Below, one piece after another: positions 1 to 64,000 of a stretch of 64,000 nt of DNA; the first letter of the stretch is position 1; each line of letters opens with the position of its first letter. The notes under the pieces were generated by a model that saw nothing but the letters and a program-made list of their open reading frames with translations, did not search any database and was not told the origin of the DNA. Source of the DNA: Inia geoffrensis. Its lineage: Eukaryota; Chordata; Mammalia; Artiodactyla; Iniidae. A program made the position numbers and the translations under genes. Where the stretch lies: the NCBI GenBank assembly GCA_036417435.1, contig CM070899.1, forward strand, positions 67,907,001 through 67,971,000, in the 5' to 3' direction.

Positions 1-314
1 TCAAATTTACTGAGGCTTGATTTGTGACCCAGCATTTGATCTGTCCTGAAGAATGTTCCATGTGCACTTGAGAAGAAAGTGTAATCTGCTATTTTCAGAT
101 GGAATGTCCTATAAATGTTAGTTAAATCTGTCTGGTCTGTTGTGTCATTTAAAGGTTGTGTTTCTTATTAATTTTATGTCTGGATGATCTGTCTATTGGT
201 GTAAGTGAGGCGTTAACATCCCCCACTATTATTGTGTTACTGTTGATTTCCTGTTTTATAGCTGTTATCATTTGCCTTATGTAGTGATGTGCTCCTGTGT
301 TGGGTGCATATTTA

Positions 315-651
315 TGTATTTATTTACTTATTTTTAATCAATTTCTTTTATTTTTGGCTGCATTGGGTCTTTATAGCTGCGCGCAGGCTTTAGTTGCAGA
401 GAGCAGGGACTACTCTTCATTGTGGTGTGCAGACTTCTCATTACAGTGGCTTCTCTTGTTGCGGAGCATGGGCTCTAAGCACGTGGGCTTCAGTAGTTGT
501 GGCTCACGGGCTCTAGAGCGCAGGCTCAGTAGTTCTGGCACACTGGCTTAGTTGCTCCGTGGCATGTGCGATCTTCCCAGACCAGGGCTCAAACCCATGC
601 CCCTTGCATTGGCAGGAAGATTCTTAACCACTGCACCACCAGGGAAGCCCC
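315..651 (-). mobile_element. CHR-type SINE, long form, inside the L1
   Basis: Head (right side) reads accagggaagcccc with the tRNA-like B-box region ggctcaaacccatgcc. The A-rich tail is on the left as a T-rich run. Flanking gggtgcatatttat versus gggtgcgtatattta looks like a diverged target-site duplication, so it inserted into the L1 ORF2. Confidence 0.85.
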
Positions 652-1054
652 TGGGTGCGTATATATTTATAATTGTTATGTCTTCTTCTTAAATTGATCG
701 CTTGATCATTATGTAGTATCCTTCCTTGTCTCTTGTAACATTATTTTAAAGTCTATTTTATCTGATATGAATATTGCTACTCCAGCTTTCATTTGATTTC
801 CATTTGCATGGAATATCTTTTTCAATCCTCACACTTTCAGTCTGTATGTGTCCCTAGGTGTGAAGTGGGTCTCTTGTATACAGCATATATATGGCTCTTG
901 TTTTTGTATCTATTCAGCAAGCCTATGTCTTTTGGTTGGGGCATTTAATCCATTCATATTTAAGGTAATTATTGATATGTATGTTCCTATTACCATTTTC
1001 TTAATTGTTTTGGGTTTGTTTTCGTAGGTCCTTTTCTTCTCTTGTGTTTCCCAC

Positions 1055-1938
1055 TTAGAGAAGTTCCTTTAGCATTTGTTGTAGAGCTGGTTTGGTGGTG
1101 CTGAATTCTGTTAGCTTTTGCTTATCTGTAAACCTTTTGATTTCTCTGTTTAATCTGAATGAGATCCTTGCTGGGTAGAGTAACCTTGGTTGTAGGTTCT
1201 TTCATCACTTTTAATATATCGTGCCACTCCCTTCTGGCTTGTAGAGTTTCTGCTGAGAAATCAGCTGTTAACCTTATGGGAATTCCCTTGTATATTGTCA
1301 TTTTTCCCTTGTTGCTTTCAGTAATTTTTCTTTGTCTTTAATTTTTGTCAGTTTGATTACTATGTGTTTCGGCATGTTTCTCCTTGGGTTTGTCCTGTAT
1401 GGTACTCTTTGTGCTTCCTGGCCTTGGGTGGCTATTTCCTTTCCCATGTTGGGGAAGTTTAATCTCTTCAAATATTTTCTCGGGTCCTTTCTCTCTGTCT
1501 TCTTCTTCTGGGACCCCTATAATGTGAATGTTGGTGTTTTTAATCTTGTCCCAGAGGTCTCTTAGCCTGTCTTCGTTTCTTGTCATTCTTTTTTCTTTAT
1601 TCTGTTCCATGGCAGTGAATTCCACCATTCTGTCTTCCAGGTCACTTATCCTTTCTTCCACCTCAGTTATTCTGCTATTGATTTCTTCTCGTGTATTTTT
1701 TTCATTTCATTTATTGTATTTATCTTTGTGCGTTCTTTAATTCTTCTAGGTCTTTGTTAAACCTTTCTTGCATCTTCTTGATCTTTGCCTCCATTCTTTT
1801 TCCGAGGTCCTGGATCATCTTCACTATCATTATTCTGAATTCTTTTTCTGGAAGGTTGCCTATCTCCACGTCATTTATTTCTATTTCTGGGGTTTTATCT
1901 TGTTCCTTCATCTGGTACATAGTCCTCTGCCTTTTCAT
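1055..1938 (-). pseudogene. L1 ORF1 remnant
   Basis: N-terminal piece (1938-1720) contains QMKEQDKTPEIEINDVEIGN, a coiled-coil-like acidic/basic segment. A second piece in another frame (1661-1338) has the coiled coil MEERISDLEDRMVEFTAMEQ followed by the RRM-type NTNIHIIGVPEEEDREKGPE. The C-terminal end LTEFSTTKPALQQMLKELL is readable just before 1055. The reading frame is broken, so no protein is expected. Confidence 0.8.
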
Positions 1939-2812
1939 TTTGTCTTTCTTTCTGTGAATGTGGTTTTCATCCCACAGGCTGCAGGATTGTAGTTCTTCTT
2001 CCTTCTGCTCTCTGCTCTCTGGTGGGTGAGGCTATCTTAAGAGGCTTGTGCAAGCTTCCTGGAGGAACTGGTGGTAGGTAGAGCTCAGTAAAACTTTAAT
2101 CCACTTGTCTGCTGATGGGTGGGACTGCGTTCCCTCCCTGTTGGTTGTTTGGCCTGAGGTGACCCAGCACTGGAGGCTACATGCTCTTTGCTAGGGCTTA
2201 TGGTAGACTCTGGGAGGCCTCATGCCAAGGAGTACTTCCCAGAACTTCTGCTGCCAGTGTCCTTGTCCCCTCAGTGAGCCACAGCCACCCCCTGCCTTTG
2301 CGGGAGACCCTCCAACACTAGCAGGTAGGTCTGGTTCAGTCTCCTGTGGGGTCACTGCTCCTTCCCCCTGGGTCCTGATGTGCACTATAGTTTGTGTGTG
2401 CCTTCCAAGAGTGGAGTCTCTGTTTCCTCCGGTACTGTCAAAGTTCTGCAGTCAAATCCCACTAGCCTTCAAAGTCTTGATTCTCTGGGAATTCCTCCTC
2501 CCGTTGCCAGACCCCAGGTTGGGAAGCCTGGTGTGGGGCTCAGAACCTTCACTCCCGTGGGTGGACTTCTGTGGTATAATTGTTCTCCAATTTGTGAGTC
2601 ACCCACCCAGCGGTTATGGGATTTGATTTTATTGTGAGTGTGCCCTCCTACTGTCTCATTGTGGCTTCTCCTTTGCCTTTGGATGTGGGGTATCTTTTTT
2701 TGGTGAGTTCCAGTATCTTCCTGTCGATGACTGTTCAGCAGTTAGTTGTGATTCCGGTGCTCTCACAAGAGGGAGTGAGTGCACGTCCTTCTACTCCGCC
2801 ATTGTGAATGAA

Positions 2813-3900
2813 ACTTGAACTTGTTTTCTATTTCATTAATTATTGCTTGTTATTATTCCCATTTTCTTAAATTCTTGTTCATCTTCTGACAGCTTAATTT
2901 GAATGCTTAGCTCACTGAATTTCTTTTAATTCTTTTAATATAAGCTAAGGCCATAATTTTCCCTGTAAGGATCCAGTTGCTGAATTCTACAAGTATTGAA
3001 ATTATTATTTCTATTTTTTCCATTTTATGTGTTTTAAAATTTCATTATAATTTCTTTGAAGTTGTTCAGAAGTGTGTTTTTAAGTTTCTGAATGTATGCA
3101 ACAGTTTTTAGCTTGCAGTTTTGTTACTGATTGTTAACGTAATTGCATTGTACTTAGTGAATATGATCTGTATGTTACTTGTCCTTTTAAATTTGTTGAG
3201 ACTTGCTCTATACAAATGTTGTTCTTTTAGTCACATTGTTTCATCTATTTTCACTAACCTTTTCTCTGTTTAACCTATCAATAATTGAGAGTGATGTGTT
3301 AAACTCCTCCAATGTGATATTAGGTTTATCAGTTTTTCTCCAAAGTTTTATGTTTCTTTTTTCATATTTTGAGAAAGTAATTATATCTTCCCAATGAGTT
3401 GAATCTTTTATCATTATACAATAACTCTCTTCGTCCTTAGTAATACTTTTTGATTAAAGTCTAATGTTTACAGTATTATATGTGTGGTATGTCTTTTTCC
3501 ATGTCACTGTGTTTTTAGGTATATCATAAACTGCATATAATTGGAGTTCTTAAAAATTGAATCTCACAATTTCTGCTTTAAACTGGCAGTTTGTGAATTT
3601 CTTTATCCAATTTGCTGTATATTTTGTTGGATTCATGCCTTTCAGGAGTTCTGGAAAAGTGGCTGTTATCTCTTTAAATATTGCCTGTTTTCCGTTCTTG
3701 TTAAACTTTCCTTCTGGAGCTGTGATTAAACAAATTTTCAGTCTTTTTGTATTGTCTTCCATGTCTCTTAATCTTTTTCTAATGTATATATTTTTTCCTT
3801 TTCTTTCTGCTGTTTTCTGGGTGATTTATTCTGCTGTCTCTTCCAGTTCACTAATTTTCTCTTCAGCTGGGTTTAATTCAATAGGCCTTTGCCTCTGCCA
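2813..3900 (-). mobile_element. Older L1 remnant, antisense
   Basis: Diverged - strand L1. 3550-3762 encodes an ORF1 RRM-like stretch with APEGKFNKNGKQAIFKEITA and FPELLKGMN. 3490-2820 reads as heavily decayed ORF2 5' sequence; aaatttgttgagacttgct matches the same segment of other L1s. It abuts the 5' end of the younger L1 in the same orientation. Confidence 0.65.
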
Positions 3901-57120
<53,220 letters not shown>

Positions 57121-57307
57121 TTTCTTTTTTTTTTTTGAATAGTAAGCACCTTAACACAATACTTGATCATTTCTTTCACTTTGGGGGCAAAAGTGGCATT
57201 TTAGACACAAGTGCACTTGGAGGCTGTTTGTTTTAACTTAAATAGCTTTGAAAACTCACAGCAAACTTAACATTTTTTGTGGGTTTCTTTTTTTCTTTCT
57301 TTCATAT

Positions 57308-57313
57308 AATAAA
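57308..57313 (+). terminator. Candidate poly(A) signal AATAAA (upstream)
   Basis: Canonical hexamer 188 nt after the stop, in a context ending tataataaaatta. Weaker candidate of the pair because the second site lies only 41 nt downstream. Confidence 0.4.
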
Positions 57314-57348
57314 ATTACAGAGCTGTCAGAATTCTTGCCAGGAATTTC

Positions 57349-57354
57349 AATAAA
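57349..57354 (+). terminator. Candidate poly(A) signal AATAAA (main)
   Basis: Canonical hexamer in ttcaataaagtgc, 229 nt after the stop. A further AATAAA at 58279-58284 is the next distal option. Confidence 0.5.
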
Positions 57355-57375
57355 GTGCTAAAGAACTAAACTTAG

Positions 57376-58489
57376 AAAACCAACCACCGCTTTAAAAACA
57401 AAATTTATTTCTTCAAATAGTCCATACACACATAGTACTATGACAGATACAAATCTGACTCTAATATAAATTATCTGCATTTATATTGTATCTCGATTGC
57501 CAGTTTAAAATTCGGCCTTATTCAGTAATTGTATTAGATTTTCTTGGATTTCTCAAACAACGTAAATGATTGGTAAGCTATTTAGGAAACCTGGTTTAAA
57601 ATTATCTAAAATATGTAATAGTACAAATTAATTAAGGCCCTACAGTGTGACTTAAGATTTGGTGTCTATAAATATCATGGCTTTTTACCATCTATTGGTT
57701 TTATTTGTATTGAGTTCAGAAAATTGAAATTTTAGTCATTTTAAATAGAATAGGGCATTTCCACTTCAATTTCTCACATGGATTTTCTTTTATCTCTGTT
57801 CCTAATAATTTTCTTCATTTTCATTTATGGCAAACATTCATACCAATGAGTTTAATATAGATTCATATCTATATTTAAATTAACTATGGGTTTATATAAA
57901 TGTCAAATTTAGATCCTCAGTGAATACAAGTATGTTTTTTTTTAACATGAAACATATTTTAATATAGAAAAAATCTAATGATAAAGTCATATTGGTTGAA
58001 GGATAATTTTTAATTGTTGATGGTCATTGACTCTCCTTCCACTTCAGTGTTATACTATGTGAATCAAGCACTGTGTCAGAACAAAGCATTTCCCTGTTAA
58101 AAATTAAAACCCGAAGTGAGAGGGGCATGTTCAGAATGGAGAGACACTTGGAGTCAAGAGAAAGCAATGTGATGGTACTCTATTTTATTATGTTTGTATA
58201 TAAATACACTTGTAAATCGTTGAGAATGAAAACATTTGACAAATTCTAACACTACAATCAGTTTTTCTAATTTACAAAAATAAAGCTAATTTTCTGTATC
58301 ATTCTTGTATTTGAAATTATTTTACTCACAAAAGATGGCTGGTTTAGTCTCACAGAGTGCAGAAAATCATTTCTGTGGAGCAAATAATATTTTCTCTGAA
58401 ACTTAGCCTGTTTTCTGAGAGGAGCCCTTTCTTTGGAACATTCTTTACAATGGTTTGCATTCTTTGTCTTTCTCATTATCTCTGTGAAT
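57376..58489 (+). other. Downstream of proximal poly(A) site
   Basis: Repeat-poor AT-rich DNA. Could be distal 3' UTR, since AATAAA recurs at 58279-58284. No coding potential recognised on either strand. Confidence 0.4.
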
Positions 58490-58825
58490 TTGACTGTATA
58501 CTCATTATTGTTTCCTTCACCTGAATGCCCTTCTCTCCTTTGTTCTATCTGGCTGACTCCCAGTCCCTTTAGGCCTGGTTTAAACGTCACTTCCCCTTGG
58601 TAACTCCTTAACGCTTCTTACCCTCCTCTCAAACCAAGCAAACGTAACTGCTTCTCCTCTGTGTTCCTGCAGTACTTTATATATTATTCTATGCACTGAA
58701 CATCACACTGCATTTTAGTACTCCCTTTTAGACTGTGTCTTAAGGGAGAAATTTTGTCTTCTTTAACTGCCTGTGTGGCATCAACTAGACACTTAAAAAA
58801 CTGTTGAACTGTACTGGTGTAGGAT
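58490..58825 (+). repeat. L2 LINE 3' end
   Basis: ttccttcacctgaatgccct, ggcctggtttaaacgtcact, cttccccttggtaactcctt, gactgtgtcttaagggagaa and end aaactgttgaactgt. Confidence 0.78.
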
Positions 58826-59089
58826 GAATTTGAGCTCAGAAATTTATTCCTTTGCCAAGGCAAATGCTGGACGAGGATATTCTCAGGATATAGTTTTTTT
58901 AATTTTTTTGTTTCTTTTGTAGTGTTTTTTGTTTCATTTAGTTCTTAAACATTAAGATTTCTGCTCCTCATTTAGTGACGTGGTATCCTGAATTGTCTGG
59001 ATTTAAAGGTGCTATATGAATATCAGTAGCTGCGAAAAAATATGTCCAGTGTCATGGAATTAGGAACTTTGAGTTGCGCACAATTCTAT

Positions 59090-59225
59090 AGGCTTTTTTT
59101 TAATGTATCATCTTGTTTAATACAATATTGAATTAGTAAAGATACCTTTACTGATACAGAAATTAAGGCTTAACGGCTGAGACTTGAACCCACCTTTCTG
59201 ATCCCAGGTTCCAAGCTAGAGACAG
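59090..59225 (-). repeat. MIR SINE remnant
   Basis: Diverged reverse MIR: gatacagaaattaaggctta, gacttgaacccacctttctg. Confidence 0.5.
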
Positions 59226-60889
59226 AAAAGGTCCGTTGGTGGTCCTGATTCTATCAAGGTAAAGCTTTTCTCTTCTTTCACTGTTCCACATTCCTTCCAG
59301 AGCTTTCTTCATTCCTAGTTGAAGATATTTTCATTTACTATTTCTCCAAATTGCCACCAAAAGTTTTCTGGCTAATACAACAGGAAAAAGTGGGAAAATT
59401 TTGTGACGTCTACGATTTCAATGGGAATAATGATTACATGATTAGTTGTTGATACAAGTTCTGATTTGTTTAAAGGTGAATAGTTAAGACTGAAAAACGT
59501 CAAAAGTTCTTTACATCTGTTTTATTTTAACAAGTCTCCAGTTGTTACAAAGCAGTTTCACTTTAACTTGGTTAATTCTTTACAAATTTAATGTGATGAT
59601 GAGCAACTTGGATGAAACAAAGTGGTATATATAATATTTGCTTGAGCTTTATGTTTTTCTAAGGGAAGAAATACAGCCCAAACTACTAGTTGAGTCTCAT
59701 TTTATTTAACCCACTATTTAAAAGCTTATCATGGAAAGACTTATAAAGTAACATCAGAAAGACCAGATTTCTATAAATAGAGCATCCGAAGCAAAATTTC
59801 TACTGCTGTAAATCAAACTTCACTGTCCACCTAAAAGGAACATTAAGGCACTTTAAAAGATACAAATAAGTGCTATAAAAGAGATACAAGGATAGTGCTA
59901 TGGGAACCCAGGGAAGAAAACTGATGCTTCTGAGATGGACTTCCTGGAAGGAGTATCATATGGTACAGGCTTAGAGAATAATACGTACTTGATGGAATAA
60001 ATGTATAACCTAAGAGTCTTTTGTAACATTAATTTTGAAGAGAAGAATTCGCTTTGTCTTTTTATTACAATATTAGTTTGCATTTTGAGGGAAGAAATTT
60101 CAACCCTCAAGCTAATAAACTATGATAATGTTAATACAAAACTAATAATATATGAAATAAAGTCTATACTACCCAAAAACTATAGTTAAAATGTTGAATC
60201 ATTTCTGGCCGTTTAATGATTGTATTATGCTAACAGTCCTAAAGCTTCAGTAGTCTGCCTATATGTATCTTTCAGAGTCCCGTTAACATAATTGTAGAAT
60301 CAAGGTAATTACATATATTGCATTTTCTCCATCAATTGAATGTACTTTCCTCTTTACAAATAACTTGTTAACCCTTGCAAGACCTCACTTTATCAGAAAT
60401 ATGGTTATTCAACTGCTGGCTGACAGTTTAATGAACTGTGCCTATCTTGACTTTTCTGTTTATCAATCTACTTAGCTGATGCCTCGGCTTTTAGCTTTGA
60501 GGAAATGGTAAATTTTGTGTTGTGATGTAGAGCTGGAATGTATCCAGTACAGACCACAAATACAATCCTAGGTTCTGTAAATTCAAAGGAGCTAGCTTCC
60601 TTTAATTGCCTTTCTGTTTGCTCAGGACTCCTGCGCTTGTTCTACTTAGGACATTATAAAATGATGATTCCACTGATTCTGATTACTTAATAGGCATTCT
60701 TAGCACATGTCCACATATCGTTCTCTGACAAAATATTTCAGAAAATACTTATTTTTTTAAAGGATTCTATTAAGAAAATTTAAGAGGTCATTGTTACCAA
60801 TGAGAAACTATTGTTGACAATGTTTTGCTTAATGGGATCAAAATTTAATACTTTTCTCTGAAAAAAAATCTGGATGCAAAAAAACTTTA
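59226..60889 (+). other. Intergenic AT-rich DNA
   Basis: 1.7 kb with no repeat, RNA gene or exon that I recognise. Confidence 0.4.
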
Positions 60890-60903
60890 GACACACACAC
60901 ACA

Positions 60904-60952
<49 letters not shown>

Positions 60953-60974
60953 TATATATGCATATACACACACC
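60890..60974. repeat. Compound (CA)n(TA)n(CA)n microsatellite
   Basis: Nine or so CA units, about 15 TA units, then CA again with catatatatgcatatacaca. The TA core is self-complementary. Confidence 0.95.
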
Positions 60975-61855
60975 TATCAGCAGTAGTGGACTGCTTTATA
61001 AAATAAGACATTCCAAGAAAGAACAAAACAAGTGAGATATTTTTTAAAGCAATTTTAAGTATGCCAATGACACAGCAAAAGCAGTTTTGTTAGTGTTGTT
61101 ATTGGGCTAGTTCAAGTGTCCTCAGAAAAAAAAAAAAAAAAAACATTCATATGCAACCAAAACTGATGCTCTCTGGTGAACAACGAGCCTATAAGTCCCA
61201 ATATTTCTCTGTTAGTTACTTGTTTCTAATCTTAACAAAGCTTTGGGCCTTGTAGTTTGCAATCAAATGCTGGAAGAGTGCTCACTGCTCCCTGAATTGC
61301 CAGGGTGGCTTGTTTTCTCCTACCTTTTCCTCCCTACTAGTGTCAGGTACTAGAAACACATCATCTAGGCCTTCGTTTAAACACAAAAGCTTTGTAAAAA
61401 CAGATTTGCTAAATTATGGAAATGCTTTTGTTTCAGCAGTCAACACACTCTTGTGAGTCAATATCAGATGAGAAATGGTTAGAACATGTACTTCCTGTTC
61501 CCCAGTCAGCTGTATTGTGACTCTGCCATTTGCTATAGTTTTCATTTGCAAATGCTTTCTCTTTTCAGTAATAATGTGACCATTCTGAGTTCTCGATTTT
61601 GTATAAAAATTTTTGTAGAATTTTCTGCAATATGAAAATGTTTCTTTAGTTTGATTTATATGCTTAACATAGTACTGGAACTTCTAGAAATCACCTACTG
61701 TCTGCCTCTGGGCAAACATATGCCTAAACCTTTTATCTTACATATGACACCTAAAGCACAAGTGGCTTTATCTTTGAAGTCCAAAGATAAATTGGACTTC
61801 ATCAAAATTAAGAACTTTTGGGCTTCAAAGGACACCGTCAAGAAAGTGAAAAGAC

Positions 61856-62056
61856 GGGACTTCCCTGATGGTCCCAGTGGGTAAGACTCTGTGTTCCCAA
61901 TGCAGGGGGCCTGGGTTCGATCCCTGGTCGGGGAACTAGATCCTGCATGCATGCCACAACTAAGAAGTCTGCATGCTGCAGTGAAGATCCTGCATGCCGC
62001 AACTAAGACCCGATGCAGCCAAAATAAATAAATAAATATGAAAACAACAACACTAT
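61856..62056 (+). mobile_element. tRNA-type SINE in the L1
   Basis: gggacttccctgatggtccc, gggttcgatccctggtcggg, end gatgcagccaaaataaataa. Perfect 16-bp target-site duplication aagaaagtgaaaagac at 61840-61855 and 62057-62072. Confidence 0.93.
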
Positions 62057-63009
62057 AAGAAAGTGAAAAGACAACCCACAGAATGGGAGAAAAAAATTTG
62101 CAAGTCATAGCTAAATATATATGCAGAGAGAGAGAGAGAATATCCAGCATATGTAAAGAGCTCTCAAAACTCAACAATGAAAAGACAATTTTAAAATGGG
62201 CAAAGAGTTAAAACAGACATTTCTCCAAAGAAGATATGCAAATGGTTAATACACACATGAAAAGATGCTCGGTATCCTCATTTATGAGGGAAATGCAAAA
62301 CCACAATGAGATACCACCTCATTTGATCACTAGGATGGCTGTGATCAAAAAGACAATAACAAGTGTTGGGGAGGATGTGTAGAAATTAGAACTTTCTTAC
62401 ACTGCTGCTGAGAATTTAGTGCAGTTGCTCTGGAAACAGTTTGACAGTTTCTCAAAAAGTTAAACATAATTAACAATATGATCCAGCAATTCCACTCCTA
62501 GGTATGAAAGAATTAAAAACAGTCATGCAAAAACTTGTACATGAATATTCACAGCAGAATTATTGATAATAGCCAAAAAGTGGGAACAACCCAAGTGTTC
62601 ATCAACTCATGAATATATAAACAAAATTTGTATATCCATTCAATGGAATATTATTCAGCCATAAAAGGAATGAAGTACTGATACATGATACAATGTGGAT
62701 GAACCTTAAAGACAGTATGCTAAGTGAAATAAGCTAGACATAAAATGTCTCGTTATATGGTTCCATTTTATGAAATGTCCATTGATATGAAATATTTATG
62801 AATAGGCAAATCGATATAAACAAAGTAAATTAGGTTGTCAGGAGCTGAGGAACATTGGAGGGGAAGGTGACTGCTAATGGGTATGGGGTTTCTTTTTGGA
62901 ATGTGGAAAAGGTTCTGGAATTAGTGGTGTTGGTTGCATAACCATGTGAATATAGTAAAAACCACAGAATAGAACACTTTAAAAGGATGAATTCTGTGGT
63001 ATGTGAATT

Positions 63010-63456
63010 TGTTATGGGTTGAATTATGTCTCCCAAATAGATGTCTTAAGCCCTAGTACCTCAGAATGTGACATTATTTGAAAATAGGGTCATTACAAAT
63101 GTAAATAGTTACAGTGAAGTCGTATTGGAGCAGGGTGGGACCTTAATCGAATTTGACTAGTGTCCTTGTAAGAAGAGGAGAATGCCATTGGAAGACAAGG
63201 AGACACACAGACACAGAGGGAAGACAGACATCTGAAGATGGCGGCAGAGACTGAAATTATGCTGCCACAGCCGAGAAATGCCTTGGCCTACCAGAAGCTG
63301 GAGGAGCAAGATCCTCCCCTAGAGGCTTTGGAGGGAACATGACCTGTCAACACCTTGATGTGGGGTTTTAGCTTTCAGAACTATGAGAGAATAAGTTTCT
63401 CCTGTTTAAAACGAGATTGTGGTACTTTGTAATGGCAGCCCTAGAGAACTCACACC
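63010..63456 (+). mobile_element. Solitary MaLR-type (ERVL-MaLR) LTR
   Basis: Old solo LTR beginning tgttatgggttgaattatgt, with cttgtaagaagaggagaatg and tcagaactatgagagaataa, ending near aactcaca. No internal viral genes are present. It interrupts the L1 3' UTR, whose text resumes directly after it. Subfamily (MST or MLT type) not assigned. Confidence 0.65.
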
Positions 63457-63489
63457 GATTTATATCTCAAGTTTTAAAAAAGGAGTTAG

Positions 63490-63514
63490 TGGGCTTCCCT
63501 GGTGGGGCAGCGGT
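63490..63514 (+). mobile_element. CHR SINE head fragment
   Basis: Only the first 25 bp of a SINE head (gggcttccctggtggggcag) remain, followed directly by A/T-rich non-SINE sequence. Confidence 0.6.
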
Positions 63515-63733
63515 TTTAATAACAAAATTAAAAATAAAAAAATTCAACAATGGGGACATATAAAAGTATAAAATAAATGTCCATGAGTCTATCCTAATAT
63601 AAATTATTGAATAAATGTGGAAAATAAACAAATCTCCCATGTAGAAGAATTCCAAATAATTTTATGTGAAACCTAACTCCCCACCCCTCAAGTGTGGGTT
63701 GCACATAGTAATTTCCTTTCAAAAATAAGGGGG

Positions 63734-64000
63734 AGGACTTCCCTGGTGGCGCGGTGGTCAAGAATCCGCCTGCCAGTGCAGGAGACACAGGTTCGAGTCC
63801 TGGTCCAGGAAGATCCCACATGCCGCAGAGCAACTAAGCCCGTGTGCCACAGCTACTGAGCCCATGTGCCACAACTACTGAAGCCCACACGCCTAGAGCC
63901 CACGCTCTGCAGCAAGAGAAGCCCTCACAATGAGAAGTCCGCGCGCAGCAACAGAGACCCAACACAGCCAACAATAAATAAATAAATAAATGTAAATAAA
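63734..64000 (+). mobile_element. CHR SINE, long form, at window edge
   Basis: ggacttccctggtggcgcgg to aacacagccaacaataaata plus (aaat)n. B box ggttcgagtcc intact; its 3' flank lies outside the window. Confidence 0.9.

Larger units (their letters stand above)
1..2812 (-). mobile_element. Younger L1 LINE, 5' half, antisense to HEATR5A
   Basis: Read on the - strand it starts near 2812 with a GGCGGAGTAGAAGGACG-like 5' end. A 5' UTR (about 2000-2800) and a broken ORF1 (about 1938 to the stop at 1055-1057) follow. ORF2 begins at an ATG at 994-996 and has the endonuclease opening LNMNGLNAPTKRHRLAEWIQ. Premature stops interrupt ORF2. It is cut by a SINE at 315-651 and by the window edge. Inactive copy; the 3' half is not visible. 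Confidence 0.88.
57121..57375 (+). other. HEATR5A: HEATR5A proximal 3' UTR
   Basis: Starts after the stop with a T-run (57123-57135). It is unique sequence, without recognisable repeats, up to two candidate poly(A) signals. The end is approximate: the cleavage site cannot be read from sequence alone and a longer UTR is possible. Confidence 0.6.
61690..63482 (+). mobile_element. L1 3' half (ORF2 C-term and 3' UTR) with two insertions
   Basis: ORF2 end-like text (aaattggacttcatcaaaat, gacaccgtcaagaaagtgaa) runs through ccttaaagacagtatgctaa and gggaaggtgactgctaatgg. It resumes after an LTR as gatttatatctcaagtttta with an A tail. A SINE (61856) and an LTR (63010) sit inside. Reading frame not intact. 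Confidence 0.8.

Noticed and set aside
2222..2626. 134-residue open frame on the + strand
   Set aside because: Lies in reverse of the L1 5' UTR, GC-richer and stop-poor by composition.
57404..57409. Reverse AATAAA suggesting a convergent gene ending against HEATR5A
   Set aside because: Single hexamer in AT-rich DNA, with no - strand coding sequence upstream of it in the window.
58267..58590. 107-residue - strand frame downstream of the gene
   Set aside because: Overlaps the L2 remnant; no family match and no promoter or splice context.

Overview
The window is mammalian nuclear DNA carrying the 3' two-thirds of one multi-exon gene on the + strand. By recognition from memory the gene is HEATR5A, the HEAT-repeat paralogue of HEATR5B. 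The repeats point to a cetacean, probably a toothed whale. There are about 27 tRNA-derived SINEs of the CHR type (head reads 'cttccctggtggcgcagtgg') in a long form of about 300-340 bp, a short form of about 200 bp resembling the odontocete CD/CDO subfamilies, and a shorter Bov-tA-like form. Cetartiodactyl L1 3' ends are also present, and I saw no BovB or Bov-A elements, which argues against a ruminant. The species assignment is an inference.

Layout. 1-3900 is two antisense L1 elements lying head to tail. The younger one keeps its 5' UTR, a broken ORF1 and the start of ORF2, and a SINE sits inside it. The first coding exon visible is at 5415-5524. Twenty-two more follow, and the stop codon is at 57118-57120. 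All 22 introns in the window are GT-AG. The 23 exons splice in phase into 1,391 codons plus stop with no frameshift or premature stop. The family protein is about 2,040 residues, so about 650 N-terminal residues lie upstream of the window. A short 3' UTR with AATAAA at 57308 and 57349 follows. The remaining 6.5 kb is intergenic or extended UTR: an L2 remnant, a compound CA/TA microsatellite, and a + strand L1 carrying both a SINE and a MaLR-type LTR. The window ends inside another SINE.

The introns are mostly repeat debris: ancient MIR, L2, L1M and hAT-type MER relics, overlaid by CHR SINEs and short 5'-truncated L1 insertions. Many of the younger insertions have clear target-site duplications. 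Highlights are an 88-nt ancestral intron enlarged to 222 nt by one SINE, a nest of three SINEs inside an L1 at 41462-42298 that contains a large inverted repeat, exon 16 flanked by inverted SINEs, and SINE copies that look like successive steps from the long to the short form. I found no prokaryotic-type system, CRISPR array, operon or second protein-coding gene.
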